The notes: generated by a model from the sequence alone, not told the origin. 64,000 nt of DNA from a bacterium A37T11 (GCA_900109895.1 FOBR01000003.1:233690-297689), one strand, 5' to 3'; shown: positions 25,918 through 36,423, counted from the stretch's first letter. Numbers and translations are program-made.

Positions 25918-28900
25918 ATGTTTAAAAAACGATATAACACCCGTTTTTGCCTTCCTGTGGGCCATTTTATCAAAACAGGACTTATGTGGTTAAACACAAC
26001 CCTAGCATTCCTCCTCATTGGGCTCCTTCAGATCCGCGCCGAAGTTCATGCCCAGCAGGTCACCATTCACCAGCATCAGATCACACTGGATGATGCCTTT
26101 GCAGAAATCAACCGGCAAACCGGCTATCAGTTTCTTTGGATGCCGACGCATCTGAAAAGTGATCGGAAGGTCGATGTACAATTAAACGAGGCCGACTTAA
26201 ACGAGGCCCTTGATCAACTATTGAAAAAACTTCCGCTGGACTATGTGGTGGATGGAAAAATCATCCTGATTAAGGAACGGATCAAGGCTACGCCCAGAAA
26301 ATCCCTACCCGCAGATAACGATGTTTCCAGGCCACTGGTCATTACCTATTCTGAAATCCAAGGCAAGGTGGTAGACACGCTTGGCCAGCCCCTGGCAGGA
26401 GCCTCTGTTCGTGTAAAAGGCTATAAGCTCAGTACCATGACGGCCAGTAACGGCACGTTCAAATTGGAGAATGTACCCCAGAATGCCGTGCTTGAATGTT
26501 CATACATGGGCTACATCAGTCGGGAAGTGCCCGTCCAAGCCCAGGTATATGTTGTCTTGAAACCTAGCGAAAGCCCGCTGGATGTCGTGCAGGTCATTGC
26601 TTACGGCACTACCTCCAAACGGTATACCACTTCGAGTGTGACCACGGTAACAGCAGAGGAGATTGAGAAGCAACCCATATCCAATGTGCTTCAGGCGCTA
26701 GCGGGCAAGGTGCCCGGCTTGAAATCAATTCAGCAGGATGGACTGCCAGGTGGGTGGTTTGATTTGAATATACGTGGAACAAATTCCCTCAGTTCGGGAA
26801 CCCGACCATTGATCCTTATAGACGGTATCCCTTTTTCCAACGAAAGTACTACTAACCGATTTCCGGGGACTAACAGTTACGATAGTCCCTTGAATGTGTT
26901 GAATACCTTTGATATACAAAGTGTAGATGTTCTCAAAGATGCCGATGCAACAGCCATATATGGATCCCGAGGTTCAAATGGTGTTATTTTAATCACGACC
27001 AAAAAAGGCCGTGCCGGCAAACCTCAGTTAAAGGCCGAGGCATATGCCGGGGTGACTACTGCGACAAGGTTTATGCAGCTTTTAAATACGCAACAATATC
27101 TGGAGATGCGTAGGGAAGCTTACAAAAACGATGGGGTCGAGCCAACAGTAACTGATGCTCCAGACCTGTTGCTTTGGGATACCACCAAATATACGGATTG
27201 GAATAAAGAATACCGAACAGGCAATGGAACTTCAAAAAATTTGCAACTAGACTATTCGGGAGGAAGTGAAAAGTATCAATTCAGGGTTGCTTATGGCTAT
27301 CATCGTGAAACACCTCTTTATGGAGATGTGCGCGAACGCATTACTGGCAAGAATACAGCTTATGATAAACATTCCGTGCAGTTGAGCTTTTCGAACCAAT
27401 CCTTGCAAGACAAGTTACGAGTTAATGTAAATGTAGGCTATAATTTTGATTTTAGCAATTTTGCCAGCTCAGGTGGTATGATTATTCTTCCGCCAAATGC
27501 GCCCGACCCGATCGACAAGAATGGCGAATTATACTGGCTTGGGCAAGGAATTGGGCAGACCAATCCAATCGCTCCACTTTATGAATCTTACGATGCCCAA
27601 AATAAGCTTTTGAATGCCACGACGACCATTAGCTATGAAATCCTTAAAGGCCTGCAAGTAAAAGTAAATGGTGGATACAATACCCTTGATCACGACGATA
27701 TCCGGTCAGTCCCAGCAAAGGCAAAAATGAGCAGTGAAGCTACGGGCAATTCAAATTTTACCTACAACACCGTTAGCTCATGGCAAGTTGAACCCATCGT
27801 TGAGTACAAAAAACAGATTGATCAAGGAGAATTGGATGTATTAGCAGGTGGAAGTTGGCATCGTTCGTTTTCAGAGCCAAAAACAATTACTGCTTCTGAC
27901 TATCAGGACGAAGATTACGTGGGTACCCTCTTTGGTGCAAATTCTGTGACCGTTGGTGGTAGCAAAATTGATTATACTTACCAAGGCATATATGGAAGAT
28001 TAGCCTATAATTGGCAGAAAAAATGGCTGTTAAATTTAACAGCCAGGCGGGATGGCAGTTCTCGTTTTGGACCGGATAGTCGATATTCCAATTTTGGTGC
28101 CTTGGGTATGGCCTATATTTTCTCTGAAGAGAAATGGCTCAAACGGACGATACCTGCTTTAAGTTTTGGTAAATTCAGATCAAACTATGGCATAACTGGC
28201 AATGATAACATAGGGAATTTCATGTTTGAGGATTTATGGACCAATTATGGTTCAGGCTATAGTTATGATGGTTCTGCTATTGTATATCCAATCATCTTGT
28301 ACAATCCGGAACTTCGGTGGGAGAAAAACAAAAAACTGGAGCTTGCAACGGATTTAGGTTTTTTCAATGATCGGTTGTTGCTTACGGCCAACTATTACAG
28401 AAGTCTGGCAACCGATCAGTTAATAGGCTATACCTTACCTAGTCAAACTGGATTTGATCAAATTGCAAAAAATTTTGAAGCAACCGTTTTGAATTATGGA
28501 TGGGAATTCGAATTAGGAGGAAACCCCATAAGAACCCGCTCCGTTAATTGGCGTATCGATGCTAATATGTCGATAGCGCGTAATAAGTTGAAATCGTTCC
28601 CGGGCATGGAATCTACCTACTATGCCAGCCAATACATCATTGGAAAACCTATTACCGGAACCTATTTTTATCCCTATTTGGGTGTCGATCCGAATACTGG
28701 GCTGTATAGTTACCCAGGAACATCCCTAGCTGACCGTAACTTGTTCTTAGATTATTATGGCACCCCTACGCTATATGGAGGAATTACCAATACGTTAACT
28801 GTCAAAGGTATTACGCTCGAAGTCTTTTGCCAGTATTCAAAACAAAATAGGCAAAGTTATCTCTCAAGCCTTACCTACTATCCCGGATACATGGTTAACC

Positions 28901-29244
28901 AGCCTGCTGTAGTCATGGACCGATGGAGGCAGCCAGGTGATGTCTCAGAGATTCAAAAATTTACGGCAGGTTTTAACCCGGATGCTACGCAGGCTTTTAA
29001 TTTGCGAAAAAGTTCTGTTGGTGATCTGGAAGACGCCAGTTTTTTACGCATCAAAAACGTATCGTTATCTTATGAACTGCCAAAGAGTTGGTTAAAGAAG
29101 TCAGGGATTTCATCGGCAAGGATATATTTTGAAGGCCAGAATATTGGAGTGATCACTGGATATAAAGGTATGGATCCGGAAAGCGCCGGCTTGGGCAATC
29201 CACTTAACCGTGTTTTTACCGGAGGCTTATCACTCACTTTATAG
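25918..29244 (+). CDS. STN-domain SusC/RagA TonB-dependent transporter
   Basis: 1108 residues. A signal segment is followed by an STN domain at about 46-120 (TLDDAFAEINRQTGYQFLW and the LNEALDQLLKKLPLDYVV motif), a carboxypeptidase-like beta domain (IQGKVVDTLGQPLAGASV, about 145-220), the plug (VIAYGTTSKRYTTSS, NIRGTNSLSSG, GSRGSNGVILITTKKG) and a long barrel ending SLTL. The STN domain contacts the periplasmic part of FecR, so the transporter reports its own substrate to the sigma factor. The partner SusD gene starts 9 bp after it. Confidence 0.95.
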   Translation: MFKKRYNTRFCLPVGHFIKTGLMWLNTTLAFLLIGLLQIRAEVHAQQVTIHQHQITLDDAFAEINRQTGYQFLWMPTHLKSDRKVDVQLNEADLNEALDQLLKKLPLDYVVDGKIILIKERIKATPRKSLPADNDVSRPLVITYSEIQGKVVDTLGQPLAGASVRVKGYKLSTMTASNGTFKLENVPQNAVLECSYMGYISREVPVQAQVYVVLKPSESPLDVVQVIAYGTTSKRYTTSSVTTVTAEEIEKQPISNVLQALAGKVPGLKSIQQDGLPGGWFDLNIRGTNSLSSGTRPLILIDGIPFSNESTTNRFPGTNSYDSPLNVLNTFDIQSVDVLKDADATAIYGSRGSNGVILITTKKGRAGKPQLKAEAYAGVTTATRFMQLLNTQQYLEMRREAYKNDGVEPTVTDAPDLLLWDTTKYTDWNKEYRTGNGTSKNLQLDYSGGSEKYQFRVAYGYHRETPLYGDVRERITGKNTAYDKHSVQLSFSNQSLQDKLRVNVNVGYNFDFSNFASSGGMIILPPNAPDPIDKNGELYWLGQGIGQTNPIAPLYESYDAQNKLLNATTTISYEILKGLQVKVNGGYNTLDHDDIRSVPAKAKMSSEATGNSNFTYNTVSSWQVEPIVEYKKQIDQGELDVLAGGSWHRSFSEPKTITASDYQDEDYVGTLFGANSVTVGGSKIDYTYQGIYGRLAYNWQKKWLLNLTARRDGSSRFGPDSRYSNFGALGMAYIFSEEKWLKRTIPALSFGKFRSNYGITGNDNIGNFMFEDLWTNYGSGYSYDGSAIVYPIILYNPELRWEKNKKLELATDLGFFNDRLLLTANYYRSLATDQLIGYTLPSQTGFDQIAKNFEATVLNYGWEFELGGNPIRTRSVNWRIDANMSIARNKLKSFPGMESTYYASQYIIGKPITGTYFYPYLGVDPNTGLYSYPGTSLADRNLFLDYYGTPTLYGGITNTLTVKGITLEVFCQYSKQNRQSYLSSLTYYPGYMVNQPAVVMDRWRQPGDVSEIQKFTAGFNPDATQAFNLRKSSVGDLEDASFLRIKNVSLSYELPKSWLKKSGISSARIYFEGQNIGVITGYKGMDPESAGLGNPLNRVFTGGLSLTL

Positions 29245-29253
29245 AAAATAGTT

Positions 29254-30651
29254 ATGAAATTTTATAGCAAACAACTGATTGTATTTTTAATAGGGTTCAC
29301 GATAAATTATTCTCTGGTGGGATGTAATGGTTTTTTAGATTTACAGCCGCCCGCTACCCAGCCCTCTACCGCCGAAGTTTTTTCTTCTGATGAAAAAGCG
29401 GAGACCGCAGTGGCAGATTTATATGGCGGTGAGTTCCCTCGGTCTTTTGCCGAAGCCAGTTCATATACGGCCGGTTTATATGCCGATGAATTGGATTATA
29501 CACTGACATCTACTGCTCTCCTCGAATTTAAAGTTAGCTCGTTATTGCCAGACAATACGTATATCACTAATCAATTTTGGGCAAACATTTACAAGCAGAT
29601 CTATAATTGCAATATCATCATGGAAAATTTGCAAACTTCTCCGGGAATTAGTGAGGTTGCCAAGAATCAATATCGAGGTGAGGCCCTGTTTTTTCGCGCC
29701 TTAAGCCATTTTACATTAACAAATGCATTTGGAGCAATTCCGCTAATCACTGTAACTGACTACAGAACCAATTCGACAATACCCAGAACTGATACTGCGA
29801 CCGTACTTAATCAGGTGATAGCCGATTTAGAGGAAGCTAAAAGCCTGTTGGGCGAAGAATATCCACATGGAACACACATTCGTGCAAATAAATGGGCTGT
29901 AAAAGCGCTTTCTGCAAGGGTTTACCAGTCACGACAAGAATGGCAGAAAGCATATGATGCATCCTCAGAAGTTATTCAGTCCGGATTATATGGTCCATTG
30001 CCGGCGCCCGAATCAGCTTTTTTGGATCCTTCGCCTGAATCTATTTTACAAATTGGCCCTAATAAAACTACGGCTACCAGTAATCCAGAGGCGGTATACT
30101 TTATTCCAACAACCAGTACCCGTGTTCCCTCGTACTCCGTGCGCACCGGATTACTTGAGGCTTTTGAACCGGGAGATCTGCGTTATAATGCCTGGATGAA
30201 CAACCAGACGATTGATGGAATTACTTATTATTATCCGGCCAAATATAAATCCAGGACAGCTGCATTACCGAAAGAAGATGTCATTCTATTGCGCCTGGCT
30301 GAAATGTATTTAATTCGCGCTGAAGCTGCGGTACATCTTGGCAACGTAAATGAGGCTATTTCAGATGTGGACATTATCCGCAGCCGGGCAGGGCTGCCTC
30401 ACATTGCCGATACTGAACCTAACATCGGAAGCAATGAAATGCTGGAAAAAATCTATCAAGAACGCCGTATAGAACTTTGCTTTGAGCACGGTTTCCGCTG
30501 GTACGACCTAAAACGGACGGGGAAGGCAGACGATATTCTTTCTGAACTAAAGCCGACCACGTGGAAATCGACAGGGATTCTTTATCCTATTCCAGAGAGC
30601 CAACTACTTGCCAATCCATTCCTCGAACCTAATCCGGGGTATTATAAATAA
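29254..30651 (+). CDS. SusD/RagB family lipoprotein
   Basis: 465 residues with a lipoprotein signal (NYSLVGC, Cys24) and the SusD opening FLDLQPPATQPSTAEVF. Further signs are ALFFRALSHFTLTNAFG, LLRLAEMYLIRAEAAVHLG, and ERRIELCFEHGFRWYDLKRTG near the end. Surface-exposed ligand-binding partner of the STN-SusC before it. Its ligand cannot be inferred; no glycan-degrading enzyme follows, instead an ABC system and a thioredoxin. Confidence 0.95.
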   Translation: MKFYSKQLIVFLIGFTINYSLVGCNGFLDLQPPATQPSTAEVFSSDEKAETAVADLYGGEFPRSFAEASSYTAGLYADELDYTLTSTALLEFKVSSLLPDNTYITNQFWANIYKQIYNCNIIMENLQTSPGISEVAKNQYRGEALFFRALSHFTLTNAFGAIPLITVTDYRTNSTIPRTDTATVLNQVIADLEEAKSLLGEEYPHGTHIRANKWAVKALSARVYQSRQEWQKAYDASSEVIQSGLYGPLPAPESAFLDPSPESILQIGPNKTTATSNPEAVYFIPTTSTRVPSYSVRTGLLEAFEPGDLRYNAWMNNQTIDGITYYYPAKYKSRTAALPKEDVILLRLAEMYLIRAEAAVHLGNVNEAISDVDIIRSRAGLPHIADTEPNIGSNEMLEKIYQERRIELCFEHGFRWYDLKRTGKADDILSELKPTTWKSTGILYPIPESQLLANPFLEPNPGYYK

Positions 30652-30682
30652 CGAGAACCATAGTTCTATAAAATTAAAACAA

Positions 30683-31609
30683 ATGAGTACGACTATTATT
30701 TCCGTTGAACACCTTTCCCACCGGTATGCCAGCACCTGGGCCATCCATGATATCAATTTCCAAATAGAAAAAACTGGTATCCTGGGGCTGTTAGGCTCTA
30801 ACGGAGCCGGTAAATCGACCACCATGAACATTATGTGCGGCGTGCTGAACCAGACCGAAGGGCGTGTAATCATTAACGGCATCGACCTGCGCCAGCATCC
30901 GGAGCAAGCAAAAAGGGAAATCGGTTTTTTGCCACAACAGGCACCGCTCTATATGGACCTGACCGTTGACGAGTACCTCACTCATTGCGCCTACCTGCGG
31001 CAAATGGGAGCCAAAACCATCCCGCAAGCGGTGGAGGAGGCCAAGGAGCGCTGCGGACTAGGGCATTTCAGCAGCCGTCTCATCAAAAACCTATCCGGTG
31101 GCTATCGCCAGCGGGTAGGTATTGCTCAAGCGATTATCCATAAACCTAAACTGGTGGTGCTGGATGAACCCACTAACGGGCTAGACCCCAATCAGATCAT
31201 TGAAGTGCGGGCGCTTATCCGTGAGATCGCTCTGGAGCGGGCCGTTATTTTCTCTACTCACATCCTCTCGGAGGTTCAATTGTTGTGTAAAGAAATCCGC
31301 ATGATCGAACAGGGAAAACTGGTCTTCGCAGACAGCATGGAAGCCTTTAATAATTACATCTCTCCGCAAAGTGTACGCGTGGAAATGTATTATCCTCCCA
31401 CCGACGAGGTGCTGCAACAGCTAGAGGGAGTTACCAAGATAGACCGGCTGACTGAGCACAGCCTGCGCATCTATTTTGACGGAGACCCGAATATTACCGA
31501 CCGGATCATCCGGGCAAGCGTCCAAAAGGACTGGTTCCTAAGGGAGATTTATTTGGATAAGGGTTCCTTGGATGATGTGTTTGCGCAGTTATCTAATAGG
31601 AATAATTAA
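30683..31609 (+). CDS. GldA-like ABC transporter ATP-binding protein
   Basis: 308 residues from the ATG at 30683; an upstream in-frame ATG at 30608 lies inside susD and is not credible. Walker A GSNGAGKST is at 38-46, the signature LSGGYRQR and the Walker B VVLDEPTNGLD follow, then IIFSTH-type switch sequence VIFSTHILSEV. The long C-terminal part and overall form match GldA, which works with GldF and GldG. Those two partners are encoded next as a fused protein. GldA/F/G proteins are linked to gliding and type IX secretion in Flavobacterium, but many homologues occur in non-gliders. Confidence 0.88.
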   Translation: MSTTIISVEHLSHRYASTWAIHDINFQIEKTGILGLLGSNGAGKSTTMNIMCGVLNQTEGRVIINGIDLRQHPEQAKREIGFLPQQAPLYMDLTVDEYLTHCAYLRQMGAKTIPQAVEEAKERCGLGHFSSRLIKNLSGGYRQRVGIAQAIIHKPKLVVLDEPTNGLDPNQIIEVRALIREIALERAVIFSTHILSEVQLLCKEIRMIEQGKLVFADSMEAFNNYISPQSVRVEMYYPPTDEVLQQLEGVTKIDRLTEHSLRIYFDGDPNITDRIIRASVQKDWFLREIYLDKGSLDDVFAQLSNRNN

Positions 31610-31649
31610 CCCCATAATCATACATTTATTAAATACCCAAAATATCACA

Positions 31650-33950
31650 ATGAGAACCATCTTTCGCATTGCCCGCGTAGAACTAAGCACGCTATTTTAT
31701 TCTCCCATTGCCTGGTTTTTGCTCATCTTGTTCTATGTTCAGGTGGCGATGGCTTATGTAAATAAGGTAGAATCCTATGTCACCACCCAAGAACTCGGAC
31801 AAGCCCTGCAGGGCCTCACCTTTAATTTTTTTGCCAATCCTATGGCAGGAGGTATTTTTATCTCGGAGGTATTAAGCAATCTTTATCTTTATATTCCGCT
31901 TATTACGATGGGGCTGATCAGCCGCGAGGTGAGTAACGGAACCATTAAATTGTTATATTCCTCCCCATTGAAGTTGTCCCACATTGTCCTTGGGAAATAC
32001 CTGGCCATGCTGGTGTTTAACTTGTGTATGATCGCAGCACTGGCCATTATCGCCATTTTTGCCGCCTTTCACATTGATGCGCTGGATTGGGGAATCGTTG
32101 GTGCGGGGTTGTTTGGTATTTTTTTGCTGCTGAGTGCCTATGCCGCCATCGGTTTGTTTATGTCGTGCCTTAGCAGCTATCAGGTAGTCGCCGCCATCGC
32201 GACATTTGCCGTATTCGCGCTACTTAAATTTGTAGGCAGCTTGTGGCAAGATTATGATTTTTTGCGTGACCTGACCAATTATCTGTCTATTTCCGGGCGA
32301 ACTGAAACGATTATCATGGGTTTGATCAACACCCGGGATATTTTATATTACCTGCTTATCACTGGCCTTTTCTTATGCTTGGCCTGGTTTAAACTGCAAG
32401 GAGAACGGGCGCTAGCCAGCTGGCCATTGGCTTTTGCCAAATACACCTTGGTTATTGGCGTAGTTTTGATGATCGGCTATGTGACCTCCACCCCTGGGTA
32501 TATTGGATATTGGGACGTTACCCGTACCCACATGAATACGCTCAGCGTAAAAACTCAGGAGGCCCTGAAAGCAATTGGCGATGAAACCCTGGAAGTGACC
32601 AACTATATTAATTTACTGGATCGAACGTATTATAATGGCAGCCCTAAAAACCGTAATGCCGATAAGAGAAGGTGGGAACGTTATCAGCGCTTCAAACCCA
32701 ATATTAAACTCAAATACGTTTATTATTATGACAGCGCTTTCAATGATTACCTATATAATTCAAACAAAGGGCTTTCACTGGACGGCCTAGCCGAAAAATA
32801 TGCCAAATCGTATAAGATCGATCTGGGACGTTTTAAAAAGCCAGCAGAAATACAGCAGGAAATCAATCTTTACCCTGAGAAGAACCGCTTGGTGATGCTG
32901 CTGAAGTTCAAGGGAAAAAGCACGTTCCTCCGTACCTTCGATGACATGATGTTCTGGCCTTCAGAGACAGAAGTAACAGCCGCGTTGCGACGGCTCACCG
33001 TACCTTTACCGGTTATTGCGTTCCTGCAGGGTGAAGAAGAACGTCGTATTGATCGAAAGGGAGATAAACATTATAAGCTGGCAACTAGCGAAATAAACGT
33101 GCGTGCTTCATTGATGAACCAAGGGTTTGACGTGAAGGGACTATCTTTAAAGGACGACGAAATACCCAAGGGATTAACCGCACTGGTTATCGCTGACCCC
33201 CGTGCAGACTTTGCACCGCAGGTACTGGAGAAAATAAATCGGTATATCGACGAGGGTGGCAACTTGCTGCTCGCGGGTGAGCCCGGAAAACAGTCAGTGC
33301 TCAACCCCATCCTGTATAAATTGGGCATGCACCTGATGGATGGCACGATCGTGCAAGGTAATACCGAGTATGCACCCGAGGAGGTCAAATCCTTGGTAAC
33401 GTCGCTGGGTGCACAGTTTGGCCGGAAAGTAACCAATCTGTACCAGATGAAACTGCCGGTAAGTACACGTAGTGCTGCAGGATTGACCTATCAGCATAAC
33501 ATGGGCTTCACAGTACGCGAACTGCTGCGCACGGATGCAGCACTTACTTGGAACAAGACTGGTAAAATCGTGTTGGATTCAGCTGATATTGTCTATAACC
33601 CTAAAAGTGGTGACGTAAAAGCCGCCATTCCAACGGCACTTGCGCTCACTCGAAAAGTAAAAGGTAAAGAACAACATATTCTGGTCACCGGCGATGCCGA
33701 TTTTCTAAGTAATGCCGAACTGGCAAATGGCTATTCGCGCGCCGGCAATGCCGATTTCTATCAAGGTTTTTTGGGGTGGTTCACGTATGGACAATTCCCC
33801 ATTGAACCGACCTGGCCAGACCCGGTCGATAATACAATGACGATTAAAGGTACGAGCGTGACCCCACTACGGTGGACCATGCTGGGATTGCTTCCGGCTT
33901 TGGGACTTATTGCAGGAACTGTATTGCTTATTAGGCGTAAACGGAAATAA
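31650..33950 (+). CDS. GldF-GldG fusion, ABC permease with auxiliary domain
   Basis: 766 residues from the ATG at 31650. The N-terminal 240 residues are a six-helix ABC-2 permease (GldF-like: FYSPIAWFLLILFY, GLISREVSNGTIKLLYSSP). The rest is GldG-like: a transmembrane segment near 265-285, a long soluble ABC-auxiliary domain (IADPRADFAPQVLEKINRYI, GNLLLAGEPG, HILVTGDADFLSNAEL) and a last membrane helix at the C-terminus (LLPALGLIAGTVLLI). Its length equals GldF plus GldG. It is placed 40 bp after the ATPase and together they form an inner-membrane exporter or envelope complex. Confidence 0.87.
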   Translation: MRTIFRIARVELSTLFYSPIAWFLLILFYVQVAMAYVNKVESYVTTQELGQALQGLTFNFFANPMAGGIFISEVLSNLYLYIPLITMGLISREVSNGTIKLLYSSPLKLSHIVLGKYLAMLVFNLCMIAALAIIAIFAAFHIDALDWGIVGAGLFGIFLLLSAYAAIGLFMSCLSSYQVVAAIATFAVFALLKFVGSLWQDYDFLRDLTNYLSISGRTETIIMGLINTRDILYYLLITGLFLCLAWFKLQGERALASWPLAFAKYTLVIGVVLMIGYVTSTPGYIGYWDVTRTHMNTLSVKTQEALKAIGDETLEVTNYINLLDRTYYNGSPKNRNADKRRWERYQRFKPNIKLKYVYYYDSAFNDYLYNSNKGLSLDGLAEKYAKSYKIDLGRFKKPAEIQQEINLYPEKNRLVMLLKFKGKSTFLRTFDDMMFWPSETEVTAALRRLTVPLPVIAFLQGEEERRIDRKGDKHYKLATSEINVRASLMNQGFDVKGLSLKDDEIPKGLTALVIADPRADFAPQVLEKINRYIDEGGNLLLAGEPGKQSVLNPILYKLGMHLMDGTIVQGNTEYAPEEVKSLVTSLGAQFGRKVTNLYQMKLPVSTRSAAGLTYQHNMGFTVRELLRTDAALTWNKTGKIVLDSADIVYNPKSGDVKAAIPTALALTRKVKGKEQHILVTGDADFLSNAELANGYSRAGNADFYQGFLGWFTYGQFPIEPTWPDPVDNTMTIKGTSVTPLRWTMLGLLPALGLIAGTVLLIRRKRK

Positions 33951-33987
33951 ATAACATAACTTTTAACGTAATAATAGCTATTATAAC

Positions 33988-35394
33988 ATGATAAAGCTTT
34001 TCAACATCACATTGCTGGCAGCACTTTGCTTTGCAATCCCAAAAATCATATCCGCCCAAGCTATACACCGAATGAACATCGGCGACGACATGAAAAATGT
34101 ATCTCTCACCGGTCTTGACCATTATCCGCAAAAAGATGTGCGCATTGGTGAATTGAAAGGAAAATTCATCCTGCTTGATTTCTGGTCAACCGGATGCACT
34201 AGCTGTGTTTCCTCGTTTCCCAAGATGGAAGGCTTACAAACACAGTTTAAAAAAGACCTGCAGATCATCCTGGTCAATCCATTCCAGGACAGTACAAAGA
34301 TGGCAACCAGCATAGCAACTTCAAAGCAGTGGATTTTTAAGGGCTTTAAAATGCCCAATTTACCTTCCACCGTAGGCGATAGCAGCTGGTTGGTGCGATT
34401 CCCCACCCGTACAGTGCCCCATCATATCTGGATTGACCGCAACGGCAAAGTGATGGCCATCACTAATATGCATAATGCCAATGCCGAGAACATACAGGCC
34501 CTTATTGCAGGGGCACCTGTTAAAATGACCTATAAATCGCCTTTCGTTTACGATTTAAGGAAGATCAAGTTGGCAAATGCCTGCCCAGGGCATGCTCAGA
34601 AAATCAGTTTATATACTCATATTGGCCCTTATTATGATGGTGAAGGCGGCCATGTATATGGAAACATGTTGGATCCGTTTGTTGACTCCACTGTCCATAC
34701 GATACGTATAGGCATGATCAACGTCGATATCCCGGGCATCATTCAGGAGATCTTTGCTATTAAACAAGGGCGCCCGCCCTATGACCGGGTGAGCGATGCA
34801 TTTATCTATTGGAACCTTTGTACACCCCAGTGGTTCCAAGAACCGGAATATGGTGCCCGATATGATGACTGGTCGCGCCGGACAAAACTATGTTTCGAAA
34901 TAGAAGTGCCGCTTTCTAAAAAAGATCAGCTGGCAGATTTGGCCTTGAAGGATTTGAATATATACCTAAAAAAGCAGTTCGGTGTGGAAGCGTCATTCCC
35001 AAAACGGCGTATTCATTGCAAAGCGCTGAAAGTGGCTGATAAGAGCAAAATACCCTTCAGTTCCGGGAAAAAAGCATATGGAACTAATGACAAGGGGGCC
35101 ATCACCACCTATTTATATAAAAATTTTGAATTTCCTTTTATCAGCAACGACATCATCAATTCATTTGGCGCTAATGGTCGCTCCGAGCTTGAGTCCAACC
35201 CGCACCGGCCCATTGCCGTGGTGGATGAAACTGGGCTCAAAGATATCGTGGATATGACGCTGCCCTATGCTTATGGCAAGCCCGATCCACAGTACGAGGA
35301 GCACCTCACGCAGGCGCTGGCCGGCTATGGCCTATCGTTGGTGGATGCCGTGCAGGACGTGCAGGTCATCCAGATTTCGGAAACGACGGATTAA
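33988..35394 (+). CDS. TlpA-like thioredoxin-fold protein with C-terminal domain
   Basis: 468 residues with a signal peptide (LLAALCFAIPKIISAQ). Residues 45-180 form a thioredoxin fold with ILLDFWSTGCTSC, the redox pair being Cys70 and Cys73. The rest (about 185-468) is a second domain ending in a segment with VVDETGLKDIVDMTLP and YGLSLVDAVQDVQVI, which resembles DUF3738. A protein with the same two-part plan is split in two at 54536-55815. Likely a periplasmic or outer-membrane-facing thiol-disulfide protein serving the SusC/D system. It ends the operon; a hairpin follows. Confidence 0.88.
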   Translation: MIKLFNITLLAALCFAIPKIISAQAIHRMNIGDDMKNVSLTGLDHYPQKDVRIGELKGKFILLDFWSTGCTSCVSSFPKMEGLQTQFKKDLQIILVNPFQDSTKMATSIATSKQWIFKGFKMPNLPSTVGDSSWLVRFPTRTVPHHIWIDRNGKVMAITNMHNANAENIQALIAGAPVKMTYKSPFVYDLRKIKLANACPGHAQKISLYTHIGPYYDGEGGHVYGNMLDPFVDSTVHTIRIGMINVDIPGIIQEIFAIKQGRPPYDRVSDAFIYWNLCTPQWFQEPEYGARYDDWSRRTKLCFEIEVPLSKKDQLADLALKDLNIYLKKQFGVEASFPKRRIHCKALKVADKSKIPFSSGKKAYGTNDKGAITTYLYKNFEFPFISNDIINSFGANGRSELESNPHRPIAVVDETGLKDIVDMTLPYAYGKPDPQYEEHLTQALAGYGLSLVDAVQDVQVIQISETTD

Positions 35395-35408
35395 CTTCTG
35401 TAAAATCT

Positions 35409-35441
35409 CATGAGCCGATTAAAGAAAATAATCGGCTCATG
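35409..35441 (+). terminator. Terminator hairpin after the first ECF/SusC/TlpA operon
   Basis: CATGAGCCGATTA (35409-35421) pairs perfectly over 13 bp with TAATCGGCTCATG (35429-35441) around an A-rich 7-nt loop. The U-run is short (CTTTAT). The remaining gap to the next sigma gene (35442-35700) has no gene-like reading frame and presumably carries the promoter of that sigma gene. Confidence 0.7.
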
Positions 35442-35700
35442 CTTTATCATTGGCAACATCCGGGATGGCCGGAATTCACGTATGCGGTTGACGAAATACA
35501 GCCACTGATCCTTGTTTTCGCGCAAGAAACAGGGGTGATGAACGGCAATTAAAAGTTATTAACAAGATGCTGGAAAAAGGTGCGGGGCGAGCCGTACACT
35601 ACCAGTTAAACTTACCCTAACATGTAGCAACACCCTTAACCAAAAATTAATTTCAAAATTTCGTATTAATCACCTACATTTATCCCATTAACAGAAAATA

Positions 35701-36423
35701 ATGGGCTTAACAGACGTAGAAATCCTGGGCTTGGCCAAAAAAGACCCTCACAAGGCCTTTCATGCGGCATTTAATCAATATTGGGAGGAGCTTTACCGGC
35801 ATGCGCTGGGCAAGGTGGCCTCTGATGATAATGCTAAGGACCTTGTGCAGGAAGTGTTTATTGCCTGCTGGGACCATTTTGATACCCTGACAACCCAAGA
35901 TAAATTATTGCCTTATTTATATGCCATCCTGCGCAATAAGATCATTAAGCAGTTTGACAAGGATGCCGTGCGGTTACGGTATGCCGTGCAGTATGCCGCG
36001 GCCGAGATACCCACCGAGCCCTCCCCGCAGCAGGTGCTGCTTAGCAAGGAGCTGGAGCAGATCATCACCGATGAAATAAAACGAATGCCCGGCCGCATGC
36101 GCGAAATCTTTCAGCTCCGCAGGGAAGAGGGCCTTTCCATCCGGGAGATCGCAAACCAACTGGGGCTATCCGAGCAGACCATCAAAAACCAGCTGCACAC
36201 CGCCACTGATAAACTTAAAAAAAGGCTCAGTGATTATGGCCTCACCATCCTGCTGATAGGCGGCTCTATATTTTTTATTCCTGCGCATAGTACTTTTGGC
36301 GGACTTAGCGGATATACTAATAAAGGCCCCCAAAAAAAGCCTTTGATACCAGCGCATGAGCAACCAGGAAGAGATACAACAACTAATCATCCTCTACACG
36401 GATGGTACCGCCAGTCCGGCTGA
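35701..36423 (+). CDS. ECF (FecI-like) sigma factor with C-terminal hydrophobic tail
   Basis: 240 residues, about 50 longer than the usual ECF factor. Sigma-2 appears as DNAKDLVQEVFIACWDHF and sigma-4 as MPGRMREIFQLRREEG followed by IREIANQLGLSEQTIKNQL. After it comes a hydrophobic stretch (LTILLIGGSIFFIP, about 181-194) that could tether the protein to the membrane, seen in some Bacteroidota ECF factors. The last 23 codons overlap the start of fecR in another frame (36356-36423), so the two genes are tightly coupled. Confidence 0.93.
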   Translation: MGLTDVEILGLAKKDPHKAFHAAFNQYWEELYRHALGKVASDDNAKDLVQEVFIACWDHFDTLTTQDKLLPYLYAILRNKIIKQFDKDAVRLRYAVQYAAAEIPTEPSPQQVLLSKELEQIITDEIKRMPGRMREIFQLRREEGLSIREIANQLGLSEQTIKNQLHTATDKLKKRLSDYGLTILLIGGSIFFIPAHSTFGGLSGYTNKGPQKKPLIPAHEQPGRDTTTNHPLHGWYRQSG

